A DNA stretch of 22,266 nucleotides from Selaginella moellendorffii (taxonomy: Eukaryota > Streptophyta > Lycopodiopsida > Selaginellales > Selaginellaceae): positions 195,541 to 217,806 of the forward strand of contig NW_003314310.1 of assembly GCF_000143415.4 (NCBI RefSeq), read 5' to 3'. The position numbers and the translations under genes are program-made. This document shows positions 1 to 9,989 of this stretch, piece by piece. Below the pieces are notes generated by a model. The model had not been told where the DNA came from and did no database searches. It saw nothing but the letters and a program-made list of their open reading frames with translations. How positions within the stretch are numbered: position 1 is the stretch's first letter; each line of letters starts with the position of its first letter.

Positions 1-2822
1 TCAACGAAAGCCAAGATGTTATCTTTATCGATAACACCAAGCAAAGCCTTTGTGCCAAGATCCACTTTCATTTTCTTTTCACCTCTTCTAATAGAAGCTC
101 GACTGCTGCACGCTTCCTCCCTCAAATAGAGGTTACCTAACTGCTTCTTCAGATTAACAACATCTGTAGAAACCAAGAGTTTAATGCACCCATTACGAGC
201 TAACTCTCGAAGAGAGTCAGCACCAGTAACTTCAGTTGGGGTCGGTGTACTCTTGTGTTGGAAAAGCTTGTTCAGATCCAAGGTATAAAAAGCATTATTG
301 ACTTCACCCTACAACAAAAGAAAAAAGTCCAATTACATCAAAAGATGACATGTTGCTTACCTGGTAAAGCGCCTTACTTGTCTTAACTTGCACAAGAACG
401 GGAACAAGGATCATCGGGTGTTGCTGCTGCGAGGTGGAGCAAGCAGTGTCAGTCTCTGAGACTTGTCCTTGACCACCTCCATCTCCCTCCGACATGTCTA
501 GAAAAAACAAGGCGTCTGGCCCAAATCCGGATTCTCCTGTCCATAAAACGGATGGGAAAACGTCCATCTCCTTGACAGCATTGATGTACTCCTGCAGAGT
601 ATATCTTGATGCGTTGACATCATACACATCTGAGCCTTTACTATGCTCGTGTCTCATCTGCGCCACTTGTTCACTGTGGATCCTTGGTTTCACAAGCTTC
701 GCTCTTCTAGTGTAGATTTCTGGAATCTCTAACTCATGTGAAGTGACCGTGTACACACCATCTTGAAGAAACCTAGAGATCAAATTTGCAGGTTGCATCC
801 CGTCCATTGCTTTTGCAATCATCTCCACTGCAATCATTTCGTATCCGTGCCCAACTCCGCTGCTACTTGACTGGGCGTTATAACAATAAGCAGTATCCGC
901 TATCCTCGATAGGCCTGCTGGTTCGCCGACAGTTAAATAGTGCCACAAAGAATGGAGAACCAGAGGCTCCTCAATACGCAATAGAACGTTCGCTGTGTCT
1001 GACTCGTCCTTCCAAGAATCCAAATCTTGCATTTCAAGCGTCCGACGGCCATCCAACCTCGCTAGTCCGTATTGAATTAAACTCAAGCTGGGGTTCTTGA
1101 CAGCAACATACGTAGCATTCAATCCATAGAACTGATGGAAGAGTATAAGACTCAGTTTTTCGAGAGCCAGGGGATGCTTCCGAAAAAAGTCTTTTACACT
1201 TGTGTAGACTGTTCTGTCAAGAAAGGGCGAACTCCGTCCCGAAGTGTTAACTGCCATTGGCCTGTACTCTGTAGTAGAAACCTCTTTGGCGTATTCAACG
1301 AAGTAAGCAGTTGCGTTGCTGAGCGGTAGCTTTTCAGAGATAAACGATTCTAATGCTGAAACGAAAAACCTATACCGCCCCTTGTATAGCTGGAAGACCC
1401 TGTGAAAATCCACCTGTGATGTATCTTCAAGGATCCGACTAGCATAATCCTTCAGGTCGGCCTCCTCATAAAATCCCCCAAAGTGACAGAACACTGCAAC
1501 TGAAAATCTCTGTTTGAGTGTAGCAGAAATATTGCGTGCAACAGAAACCATACTTCCTCCTGTACCAGAATAGTAGAACGTGCTTGTGCGAAACCCAGCA
1601 TCGACCAACACCGGCACAAACACATCCAATAGAGATCTTGTTCTTGACCCAGCTGTAGGTGAATCAAACCTATTCACCAAGGTGTCCTGCACCACCTGGC
1701 ATTCGTCGAGTATAATCGGCCCACTCCAGTCCCTCTTGTGTGTCTCGATCAAACGATCAAATACCTCTTCGATCCCAGTGTCACTGGATACTAACTCGAG
1801 TAGTCTATCACTTAGAACGTAGAACGGGTCATTCTTGAAGGGTAGTAACGCAAATCCAACCTGCTTAAACAACCAGTACTTGGCCCAAACCTGAGGTGGC
1901 ATGCTTCCTGCTACCTCCTTCAACTTGTCTAAGATGAAGAATCTGCTGAGAAGAACAGCTTTGAAGCAGCACCGCGTCACGCGCATCGGAATTGACTGGT
2001 TTCCTGGATACAGAACCATTAGCCGACTAACCAGCGCATCCAAGTCTGCAGAGCCCTCCGATCCAATCCGTCCCATAGGAACACCAACAAAATACAGAGC
2101 CAAACGGTCGACTGCAATCTCATATAGTGTTCGAGTCTTTCCAGAGCCAGAAACATCGAAAAGGACCACCAGGCCAGGACGGGCTATATCCACTTGATCC
2201 AGAATGTATTTGGAGGCCCGAAAAGGCTCCTCGAGGCAATGCCAGAGAAGGCAAGGTTTGCGACTGCCAGGAGCTTGAGGAACCGTCCCTTTGCAAACGT
2301 CTGGATAACTGGCCTTAAAATGACTTGGCTTAGGAAGTTGTCGATCTGCTCTATGTATCTTATTCCATACTTGGTCCAAGATAGCTTGCACATCTGCTTA
2401 ATCAAAATCAAACAATTAGGCTTTGAACGAACACATAGAAAGGCAAGGAGACCAATGAACACTTCGTCAGTACACCAGAGAAGCACACACACAACATAAA
2501 TCTTACCAGAATCAGTGGCAGTGGCAGGCGCTGCAAAAACAAAATTTGTCAGCGATGGAAGAACAAGTCAAGAACAAATCCAATGCCTACCCTTGAGTAA
2601 GATAAGCTTTTCTTCCCTCAGCTGGCTCTCCTTTTGCCTCAGCTGGCTCTCGTTTTGCCTCAGCTGATCCTCCCTTCTCCGCCAGTACCGCTTCTCCTCA
2701 GCATCATTTGTTGCCTTCAGCTGCTCCTCAGCCTCACATATTTGCGTCAGGACTCCCTCTATTTGCCTTTCGAGGCGGAAAATCAGCCCATCCACCGGCA
2801 AGGGCTCAGAGCCAGACGCCAT
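1..2822 (-). CDS. Crinkler-like P-loop NTPase / PD-(D/E)xK nuclease, copy A (3' partial)
   Basis: Four-exon gene model on the minus strand: exon 1 2822-2591, exon 2 2530-2507 (24 nt), exon 3 2393-361, exon 4 308 to beyond position 1. All three introns are GT-AG and the reading frame stays open across every junction. The ATG at 2822 is the first ATG of exon 1. Predicted residues 13-77 are rich in E, R, Q and K with repeated QLRQxES units, a coiled coil. Residues 165-172 read DVSGSGKT (Walker A, first Gly replaced by Asp) and 312-316 ILDEC-like (Walker B, D315 E316). Near the C-terminus GPDALFF (D712) and QVK (754-756) fit a PD-(D/E)xK nuclease core. This order matches the CR (Crinkler) NTPase-REase class known from oomycetes, chytrids, arbuscular fungi and some plants. 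No ubiquitin-like CR header is seen. Function in a plant is unknown. Differs from copy B by five residues in exon 3 and one extra Val in exon 4. Confidence 0.8.
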
Positions 2823-3086
2823 CCCCACTCCTAACCCTAATGCAAATCAGGGCACGGATGAGGAACGGTTCAGATCTCAAGTGAATATTCCTGAATCAGA
2901 GTTATAATTTATCCAGCTTCCAGATGAAGAAAATCTCAGGGTGGCGTGAAAAGGTGGCCAAATTTGGGCCCGTACGTGGATATTCCCTCCGTACGGAGCC
3001 ATCTTGAAGAAATGAGGTATATTCTCTTCTACCAGATTGGCAAGACAAAAAACCCTCATCTTAAACGTTTTTAAGCACCACAACTT

Positions 3087-3093
3087 TTTTATA
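3087..3093 (-). promoter_or_regulatory. Possible TATA box of CR copy A
   Basis: The minus strand reads TATAAAA within an AT-rich run about 265 bp upstream of the CR start codon. The same site lies at 16793-16799 for copy B. The stretch 2823-3240 otherwise holds no convincing coding sequence and is probably 5' UTR and promoter. AT-rich plant DNA gives many chance TATA matches, so this is weak. Confidence 0.2.
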
Positions 3094-3303
3094 ATAGTAT
3101 TTTTTTAAAAGAAAGGTAATTACAAAACTATTGTAATTTAAAATAATCAAAACTTAACAAATATATTCTTAAAGAAAAAGAGTAAGAAAATCTAGCTTTA
3201 TATAATTTGATATGGGTTTAAATTTAGTTTCTCATAACTTACCTTAGTGCCAATGGCAGCAACCCTGTCCACAAACTTGCTCCATCATTACCAATGTCAC
3301 CTT

Positions 3304-3539
3304 GGTCCAAACAATGAAGCTATTGACTTTTTCAACATCTTTCAATCATCTCTTTCTAGTCCATCCAGAGTCTAGGAAGAATTCTAGCTGAAAATCTTTC
3401 TAGACTTGATTATTGCTTTCCTTATATCATTTTTTCTGTTCTTTCTAACAGAGAAGTCTTCACAGACACTGTTAGAAGCCCATACTACATTGGTCCAGAA
3501 GTTCTTTGAAAAACGTCTTGTCCTTTCTCCATAGTGTGG
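3304..3539 (+). pseudogene. CDPK/CRK-type protein kinase fragment, copy A
   Basis: After an AG acceptor at 3450-3451 the plus strand reads EVFTDTV, then SPYYIGPEVL, a stop (TGA at 3507-3509), then KTSCPFSIVWT. This lines up residue by residue with the activation segment of calcium-dependent protein kinases (FTDVVGSPYYVAPEVL, then a basic/GP stretch and DVW). About 120 bp upstream, NEAIDF at 3316-3330 resembles the KAIDFG (DFG) motif, suggesting two exons and an intron. The DFG Gly is lost and the APE Ala is Gly. Only about 45 residues remain, so this is a dead fragment. The kinase family is fairly sure; CDPK versus CDPK-related kinase is not. Confidence 0.6.
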
Positions 3540-3690
3540 ACCTGAGGCAGTCACCTTGTTGCTTGTTGGAATCTGAGGTTTGGGACGTCCTGAATGCTGG
3601 AGGATTTTCTCTTCTTGTTTGTACCATCTCTAATGAAATGACAGGCAAACGCTGATAACAGCAGAACTACTGACTACAGTGACACTACAG

Positions 3691-3893
3691 TTACACCACG
3701 GATGGATCGGGTCTGCATGGAACCAGAAACTGTTGAACCAATCGAGCAGTCCAGAGGAGAATAGTCACAAGGCTGAGAGCTCATTCGGCTGTGTGAGACA
3801 TAAGTCAGTTCCTTTCATGTCGATGTCCTGCACAAAAATCTCTGGATTGAATTTCTCAGGCTTGGTCCAGATGGATGGATCATGAGTGATTGG
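3691..3893 (-). pseudogene. Cytochrome P450 (CYP78A-like) fragment, meander to helix L, copy A
   Basis: From 3893 down the minus strand reads PITHDPSIWTKPEKFNPEIF followed by DIDMKGTDL, then a stop at 3765-3767. This matches the plant P450 stretch ITHDxxxWxxPxxFxPERF followed by xDxxGxDLRLAPFG. After a frame change, 3771-3691 reads LVTILLWTARLVQQF, like helix L of CYP78A proteins (ATVxLWxARLVxxF). The haem-binding loop FGxGxRxCPG that should lie between them is not recognisable, so the enzyme is dead. Family P450 is well supported; the CYP78A assignment is by recall of its signature residues. Confidence 0.65.
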
Positions 3894-4020
3894 ATCTCAC
3901 AGAAGTTCTTGGGGTGACTTTTGTATTTCAAAACATTCAGTCAATTTACCTATAAGTGGTTGCAGATATTTGGTGATCATTCATTGGTTTGAAACTTCCA
4001 GTAATCTCCACTTACAAGAA

Positions 4021-4077
4021 ACTGGTTTTGCAAAAGTGTTCTTGGTGCCTGGCCTGACTGTGGTGGTGAAAATGTGG
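4021..4077 (+). pseudogene. Cytochrome P450 fragment just before the meander, opposite strand, copy A
   Basis: The plus strand reads TGFAKVFLVPG then LTVVVKMW, which fits the P450 stretch xxVPAGTTxMVNMWAIxxD. In an intact CYP78A-like protein this segment would sit directly before the ITHDPSIW segment found on the minus strand at 3893. The two pieces therefore join head to tail only if one of them has been inverted. Short match, so moderate confidence. Confidence 0.45.
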
Positions 4078-4319
4078 AGTAGCAACCATGCAGTAACTTT
4101 GTTCATCACTCTCCAGACTATGAGATGCAATTTCATAGCATGGATTTTAATACTAGTATATCTGAAGTAAGCTTATCTTGCTAGTGGAAACTTAAGACAC
4201 TTCGTGACTTATTTTAGGATTTCTTTCAAATGATTCTATTTACTCAAGCAAGTTATTAAGGAGGATGGTGTTGGTTGAAGCTAGATATTTATTGCGAATG
4301 TGACTTTGGGTATTGAAAG

Positions 4320-4440
4320 TTATTTGTCGGGAGCCGGGTAGGTTTTGAACTCATGACTTCTCAAACACAAGGAAAACATTGGCTCATCCCGAACCAACAT
4401 CTTTTCATTTTTCAAATTTTGATTTAATCTATATTTCCAA
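4320..4440 (-). mobile_element. Possible tRNA-derived SINE remnant, copy A
   Basis: Read on the minus strand the stretch contains CCTTGTGTTTGAGAAG, then CATGAGTTCAAAACC, then CCCGGCTCCCGAC. This resembles the pol III B box (GGTTCRANNCC) and its surroundings in tRNA-related plant SINEs. An A-box-like TGAGCCAATG lies about 30 nt upstream. No poly-A tail or target duplication could be fixed, so the call is tentative. The same stretch is at 18025-18145. Confidence 0.3.
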
Positions 4441-4497
4441 GTAAATATGATTACTAAAAATACAAATACAAATATAGATTCAAACACTAAAAAAAAT

Positions 4498-7400
4498 CTA
4501 GAAACACTTCTTAAGCTTTGCAATTGTAAGGCTTGTCTGATGGATCTGATGGTCAACCTTAGGATCTTGGTTTAGTTTCTGCATAAAAATACAATAAATG
4601 TGCTTGCAAGCTAAATATACCTTTCCTTTGTTCTCCCTTTGTGTAAAATCTGGACAGGTACAAGATGGATTTTCACAGATTCTGATAGTGTAGTTTGTAC
4701 CCTTTGACAACTTAGTTATAACAATGAACTCTATAGCCACGGCACTAATGTAGTTTATCCTTGTTATTGTGCACTTCAACACCTTTTCCAACTTGATTTT
4801 CTCTTATGCACCTTTTAAAATGGAAGATATATATTGTACATCCTCCCCATTTCTAGCTGGTCGTGTATGCTGGTTTAGTGTTGACATTGGTGGCATAGCA
4901 GTATCAATAGCAACATTTGAGGAAGTCTTCAGCTTGAAACTAGCTCTCTCCAAACTTTCAATCTCATCTTTCAAAAGATTGCAGCTTCACTCAACTGGCT
5001 ACTCCTCTAGCACAGAATTTGGCTTCAAGATAATTGAGCTGAGGATCCAGTTTGTATGAGTAACATCAGTCCCACAACAATAAATCCAACTTGACTAGCG
5101 ACCCTTTACCCCTAAATCTTGACAGCCCTAGAAATATGGTACTACTGAAGAATTTGAACCTGAGCGCACAAATGCAAGACACTGACCTCGACTTGCAATC
5201 AACGTGCATTACTCTTGGCATTGACTGTTCAAATTGCCTAGTTGATACGAGAAACTAGCTCATAAGCAATAATCTTCTCAACCTATGCATTGGATTTACT
5301 TGTGTAACAATTGACACCTCCTCCACTCCATGTTCCTTAGCTCTTCTCTAGTGTCGTGGAACAGAATGGTAGTTAAACTCTGGATGGTGAAAGCTAGAAT
5401 GAGTGATGTTGGGCCCATCAAATATCTGTCGACACTTCACACGGGCTGTCCTCATTTCTCTAAGTGGTTCATAGTTTGATTCTATAGGAGTTCTAGTAAC
5501 AACTTCTTCCACCATCTTAGATATTGACCCTGTTGTTAGTGTTGTCCTTCTACCAACTTGCTTTCAAAGCTTGTCTAAGTTTGGACCTATATCAGCAAAC
5601 CTTGCTTCTTGTGTAGCCAAAGCTTTTGATGACTGCTTAAGAGATCTAGTGAGGTCGAAAAGCATAGCTTCATAGAACGACACTTTTCCTTTCCCTGCTT
5701 TCAGAAGCTTTCCAACTCCAATGTTTGCTCTTAGAGAGATTAATTGTTGGTGTAAGTGCAATGTCATCAAGTGGTTGATCTTAGGAAAAATGCAACATTT
5801 GAAGTGACAATTAAAGAAAATCAGAGAAAACTTGCATAGAGAATATAATGGCCCCACTAAAACATTCAAACTTCCTACCATACAACCTAACATTCCATTT
5901 GTGAAAGGTGTTCAATTGACACTTTGTCTCCTTCATGCCACCATATGCATATCTCATTTACTTTTGCCTTGTGCTCCTTTTTAGTTAGTGCATCTATTCA
6001 TTCCTGACAAAGCTGTTTGAACTCGTGATGGAAGCTAGACTTGATGCATCGGCAATGTTCATTGACATTCTTTGCCCAATGAAACTCACATCATCTTCTC
6101 TCTACCTTGTAATGGCTGACTTTTATCACCTCCAAATATTTGTTATACAGTCAACCAATTAGCACCAATAGCATCTTCCATGAAACCACAGAAGTTGGGT
6201 TTCTTCCCGCTTTGTTGTTTAACAACCTCGGACATAAATGTCCAAAAGATGGTTTGAGCTTGGAAATCTTGAACCTTGAATTCAGTTATAGCTATACTCA
6301 AGTTGCACTGCAACCTATAGAAGGAATGGTTATAATGTAAATCAATATGAAATCCTTAAAAATGAAAAGTTACTTACTTGTGATGATAAACATGAGCTCC
6401 CATTGTTGACTACACTAAAACTCATTCCATGTGGTCGAAATGAATCCAAAAATTAGCCAAGTCTCCATCTCCATCCATATCCATTTGTTATACAAGGTCC
6501 ATATTAGAAGCAGGACCAAGGGTGGACATCTTAAAGATGAAAGGGCGTTGATTGTTTGAAGTCACTTGGCCAACAAACAAAAGTTCCCATGAATAAACTC
6601 ATAGGGACATTTTGTTTTTAACTCCAAAATTGCATCAATTCTAGATTGAAGTTTTCCATCTCACCCTTCTTGCATCCAATTCTTTATTCTGCCAAAAAAA
6701 AAATGTTTCTATAGTGATAGTAGAGTTAAGTATTAATCTTATACCTGTTTAAATTTGTCACGGGTTTTATATTTCGAAGCAAGTCCTTCAAGCTGTTCTC
6801 TATGAACTATTTTTTGCTATCAGCTTATAGCAACATATCCACTATATAGTCCTTTAGTACAGATTATTGAACACACTTTGGAGTTGCAGAACTTTTTTTC
6901 CTAGCCTCTATAGTAATAGCAACTTTCAAATTGCAAAAAGAACCATGGCGGATTCCTTCCTCTATTACATGTTGGTGGTATCCAACATACACTGCTGTTC
7001 TACTTAAACATCCATCTTGTGAAAGAAAATAATACATTTTTGCATTGCAACATGCTTGATACACAGGTGTTGCCTTGCATTTGCAACATCTAAACCTTGT
7101 AGCAACCTCATCATGCCTAGACAGATTGATTGTTGAGCCTTCAAAGAAACACATATTTTTGCCATGATCAGAAATGCATTTCTCACTGACACATTGAAGT
7201 TGCCACCACAATAGACTATGGACACAAATCCATCAAAATGCGAGAACTGGGTTGTCTTTACTTTGCACCAATTATGTGGATCAAGACATGTCTCCATACC
7301 CCTTTTCTTACTTGACGAACTGGCCGATGGAAACTCGAAAAATATATTCCCATTATAGGAAGAAGGAAGCTCCTCACCTCTTATGTACTGGAACTCCTTC

Positions 7401-7852
7401 AATTCCAACCATAATGATTGAGATTACCGAAATGCCTTATCCACCGCTTCAAAAACTGGTCCAAAAGGAACACACATACTTGTCTGGGAAGCTATGTTGG
7501 GAAGTTCATCTTCTTCACTTTCATCACTAGAAAGAATAACAACTTCATCCTTCACTCCTTGCATAGTTGGTTGTGAAATTGTTGCACTCTTCTCTACTCA
7601 CTTTAGAGATCTTGTAACTAGAATTTTTTGACCTGTACATCTATCAAGATCCCACTGAATCCCATTCTCTCCCACACCTCTGTTGAGAAAAATGGATTTT
7701 TCTATCTAATTACCCTTATCCCGACATACATTCTCCAAACTAATTGATCTCGACTTCAAGTTGAATCTTCTGCAGAGGAAGCTCTCTCCTATAACATTCT
7801 TAGAGAAAACAATTGGAGGCTCATGATCAAACTTCAAGTAGAATTCTCTCAT
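4498..7852 (-). pseudogene. MULE-like transposase with SWIM zinc finger, decayed, copy A
   Basis: Read from right to left. From the ATG at 7852 one frame runs MREFYLKFDHEP onward but has TAG near 7702 and TGA near 7593; it continues into a likely SUMO-interacting motif, VVILSSDESEEDE. A stop in the FRxSQ stretch near 7420 and a 1-bp deletion near 7200 break it further. Exon-like pieces follow at 6816-6745 (KYKTRDKFKQ, GT donor), 6688-6378, and from 6314, where QDFQAQTIFWTF and PNFCGFMEDAIGANW match the region around the second catalytic Asp of SWIM-type MULE transposases; CEFHWAKN follows after a frame change. A Lys/Ala-rich helical piece lies at about 5775-5564. The last piece, 4791-4498, carries CENPSCTCPDF and ACKHIYC, a CxC-xn-CxH SWIM finger, then HQTSLTIAKL. 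Family membership is solid; exact exon limits are not. It cannot make a working transposase. Confidence 0.75.
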
Positions 7853-7904
7853 ATCTTCTCCTTGCTCGAGCACTTAGAAAAAATTTGGGGAGAAACTAAC
7901 AAGA

Positions 7905-8503
7905 AAAAACAAAGATATTCTTTTGTATTGTGAGTTTTAATTAGTTGTGTCCTTGCAAAGGACAAAATAATTATTTTAACAAAATATACAACCGTTTAGA
8001 ATCTAGAGATATATGAGAATCTTAAAGAGCCACCCATATTAATTATATAATTGATTGTGAGAGGAATAATATTGTTGAAATGAGTGGGTTATGAGTGAGA
8101 GGCATTGATTAATCATGAGAGTTGTAGCATTAATTGCTTGTTCTCCCTCTCATCTCCATGCTCTTTTCCCTTCAAAAGAGTTTCATTATTTTGTGATAAG
8201 TGAGGGAGAGTTAAACTCAGTCCCTAAACCATTGATTGTGACTGTTGATCGTGACCATTGATTGTGATTATTAATTTTTAGGGTTTTATTGCTAGGGTTT
8301 GAGCAAGAAAGGTGAGAGAAAAACTCTTGAATCTCACAATGTGCTTCAAGATGCTTCTCAATTAGGATGCTAAATACTCTTCAAGACACTAAAAAGACAC
8401 TCCTCAATCAAGGTATACCCCTCTCTGCTGCTTTTCCATTTCCCCATCTTTTGCTCCTAGCTTGCAAGCAACTTGTGTTTTATGGTTATTTTGCGCTGGA
8501 ATG
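7905..8503. other. No gene seen; AT-rich flank or LTR interior
   Basis: No convincing coding frame or RNA gene. The right part may be LTR body of the gypsy element or host DNA it inserted into; 8401-8412 has a splice-donor-like AAGGTATAC. The whole stretch is missing from repeat copy B because of a deletion. Confidence 0.5.
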
Positions 8504-8640
8504 ATCAAGAGCTCCACTATGCCGCTACTCCATTGTGATCCCTAGGGTAGGGTTGAGTCCCTTACCCTAACATGCCTTAATATACCCTTGAGCCTCACTT
8601 TGACCGACATTGACCATGTGGTCAAAGCTGGTGCCTAACA
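8504..8640 (-). repeat. 3' LTR of gypsy element (5' part secure)
   Basis: On the minus strand the LTR begins TGTTAGGCACCAGC at 8640, right after the purine tract. 8540-8640 matches 12875-12975 at about 92 percent by eye. A further 36 bp (to about 8504) match, less well, the reversed fragment at about 12629. Beyond that the left edge is unclear; a TGTTGAAATG at 8073 could be the other end (plus-strand TGTT...AACA) but no direct match supports it. Confidence 0.7.
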
Positions 8641-8654
8641 ATTCTTCCCCCCCA
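8641..8654 (-). other. Polypurine tract of gypsy element
   Basis: The minus strand reads GGGGGGGAAGAAT directly before the LTR start TGTTAGG. This is the usual place and base make-up of the primer for plus-strand DNA synthesis, and it fixes the 3' LTR boundary at 8640. Confidence 0.75.
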
Positions 8655-8713
8655 ACAAAGTCCTTGTCCCAAGGACGAGTTGTACCGGTGATCACCCTTC
8701 TAGGGAACCTTGC

Positions 8714-9877
8714 TCAAGCTCCTGGTCCATCTTCCACAGCCGTATACATCAAGGAGGCATTGGGCCCATCACTCCGAGATAGTACACCTTTCAATTGGCT
8801 AATATAAAATACTAGATGAATTTTCACCCCAGCTGGCAACTGCACCTGATAAGCCGCTTTACCAATGTGCTCCAGCACTTCATATGGACCAGCATATTGA
8901 TGGGAAAGTTTATCACTCTTCTCTATCCGTAAAGGCACCAAGGTATTCCACTGCTCACTTGACGGAAAGATCACTCGCACAAAGATGAAATCACCCACCT
9001 TATATTCCCGGAATTGGTGATGCTCATTGGCAAACTTCTCCGCTCTATCTTGAGCTACTCGCAAATTCCATTTGCACACCACCAGAATCTCATCAAGTTT
9101 CAAATGCAATCCCAACTCCACCGCTATTCAAGGATGCCTTCCAAACATGGCAAAGTAAGGATTTAGTTTGGTTCCATTGTGTTGGCTATTGTTGTAAGCA
9201 AATTACACCAACAGAAGATATAGATCCCACTGTCCTTGCCTTTAACCAATGCTACAACGTAGCATATCCTCCACCACCTGATTCACACGCTTGGTTTACC
9301 GATCTGTCTGAGGATGATCTCCAATCAAGAGTTTCAAAGTCACTTACATAGCCTTTGCAAAACTTTTCCAAAATCCACTGGTGAACTTTGAATCTCGATC
9401 ACTAATAATGTCCTCCAGCAAACCAAAATCAGGAAAAACCTTCTCCAAGTAAACTACAGTGAAGTCTGAGGCAATGATAGTCTTCTGAAGAGCCAACAAC
9501 CACACATACTTCGTCAATCGATCCAATATGACCTATACTTGCTTCTTTTGCCTCTATGTTTGTGGCAAACAAGTGATAAAGTCTATAGAGATACTACACT
9601 AATGGCTCTGAGGAATAGGTAAAGGTTGCAAAAGTCCCCCTAGCTTCTCCCGTGGCACCTTAACCCACTGACAAAGCTCGCATGATTTACAATACTTGAG
9701 GATATTACTTTTCATATTCCTCCAATAAAAATTGCACTTAATCAACTCATACGTGTTCTTCCCCCCAAAATGACTGGCTTCTGGACGATCATAATAGTGG
9801 AATAAAACTTGAGTAATTAACGCATCCATCTGTGGCAAATATACATGGCCATTGTAATAGAGAATCCCATCCACCAA
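8714..9877 (-). pseudogene. Gypsy integrase region, frameshifted
   Basis: 9877-9599 holds the N-terminal HHCC zinc domain (HYYDRPEASHFG, then CKSCELC) with RNase H-to-integrase spacer before it. 9526-9344 holds core residues DRLTKYVWL and the second catalytic Asp in ISDRDSKFTSGFW. In another frame, 9340-9122 reads GDHPQTDR and NQVVEDMLR, the region of the catalytic Glu, with stops. 9121-8714 carries the C-terminal GPY module (YAGPYEVLEHIGKAAYQVQL, then FYISQLKG). At least three frame changes separate these pieces. Confidence 0.85.
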
Positions 9878-9989
9878 TGAGAAAGGGGCTTCTATCTAGT
9901 CTTGCAAAGATGCCACTTTAGCATCCTGAGCCTGAGCATACTCAACCAACTACCCAAACTTGCTGACCACCTTACTCAAGTGATGACAA

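Larger units (their letters stand above)
1..9409. repeat. Large direct repeat, copy A (left end outside window)
   Basis: This stretch is repeated in the same orientation at 13710-22266. The offset is 13709 at position 1, 13706 over the CR gene, 13705 near 4300, 13628 near 6000 and 13983 near 6900, so the copies differ by a few indels. It holds CR gene copy A, kinase and P450 scraps, a possible SINE, a MULE-like relic and the 3' part of a gypsy element. Compared with copy B it lacks a 355-bp insert near 6387 but keeps about 79 bp near 4910 and about 1.13 kb at 7740-8868. True ends of the repeat unit are not visible. Confidence 0.95.

Noticed and set aside
494-2318. Open frames of 60-104 codons on the plus strand opposite CR exon 3
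   Set aside because: They are antisense shadows of a well-supported coding exon, repeat identically in copy B, and show no recognisable domain.
2831-2841. Telomere-like word ctaaccctaa just upstream of the CR start
   Set aside because: A single copy of a common plant promoter word; no array and no evidence of a telomeric insertion.
2877-3083. Short minus-strand frame upstream of the CR start
   Set aside because: It lies in the likely 5' UTR or promoter, has no known motif and is not joined in frame to exon 1.
8073-8640. A 568-bp LTR from TGTTGAAATG to CCTAACA
   Set aside because: Only the right 137 bp have support from a second copy; the left end is a plausible TG...CA match with no target duplication, so it was not annotated as the LTR limit.
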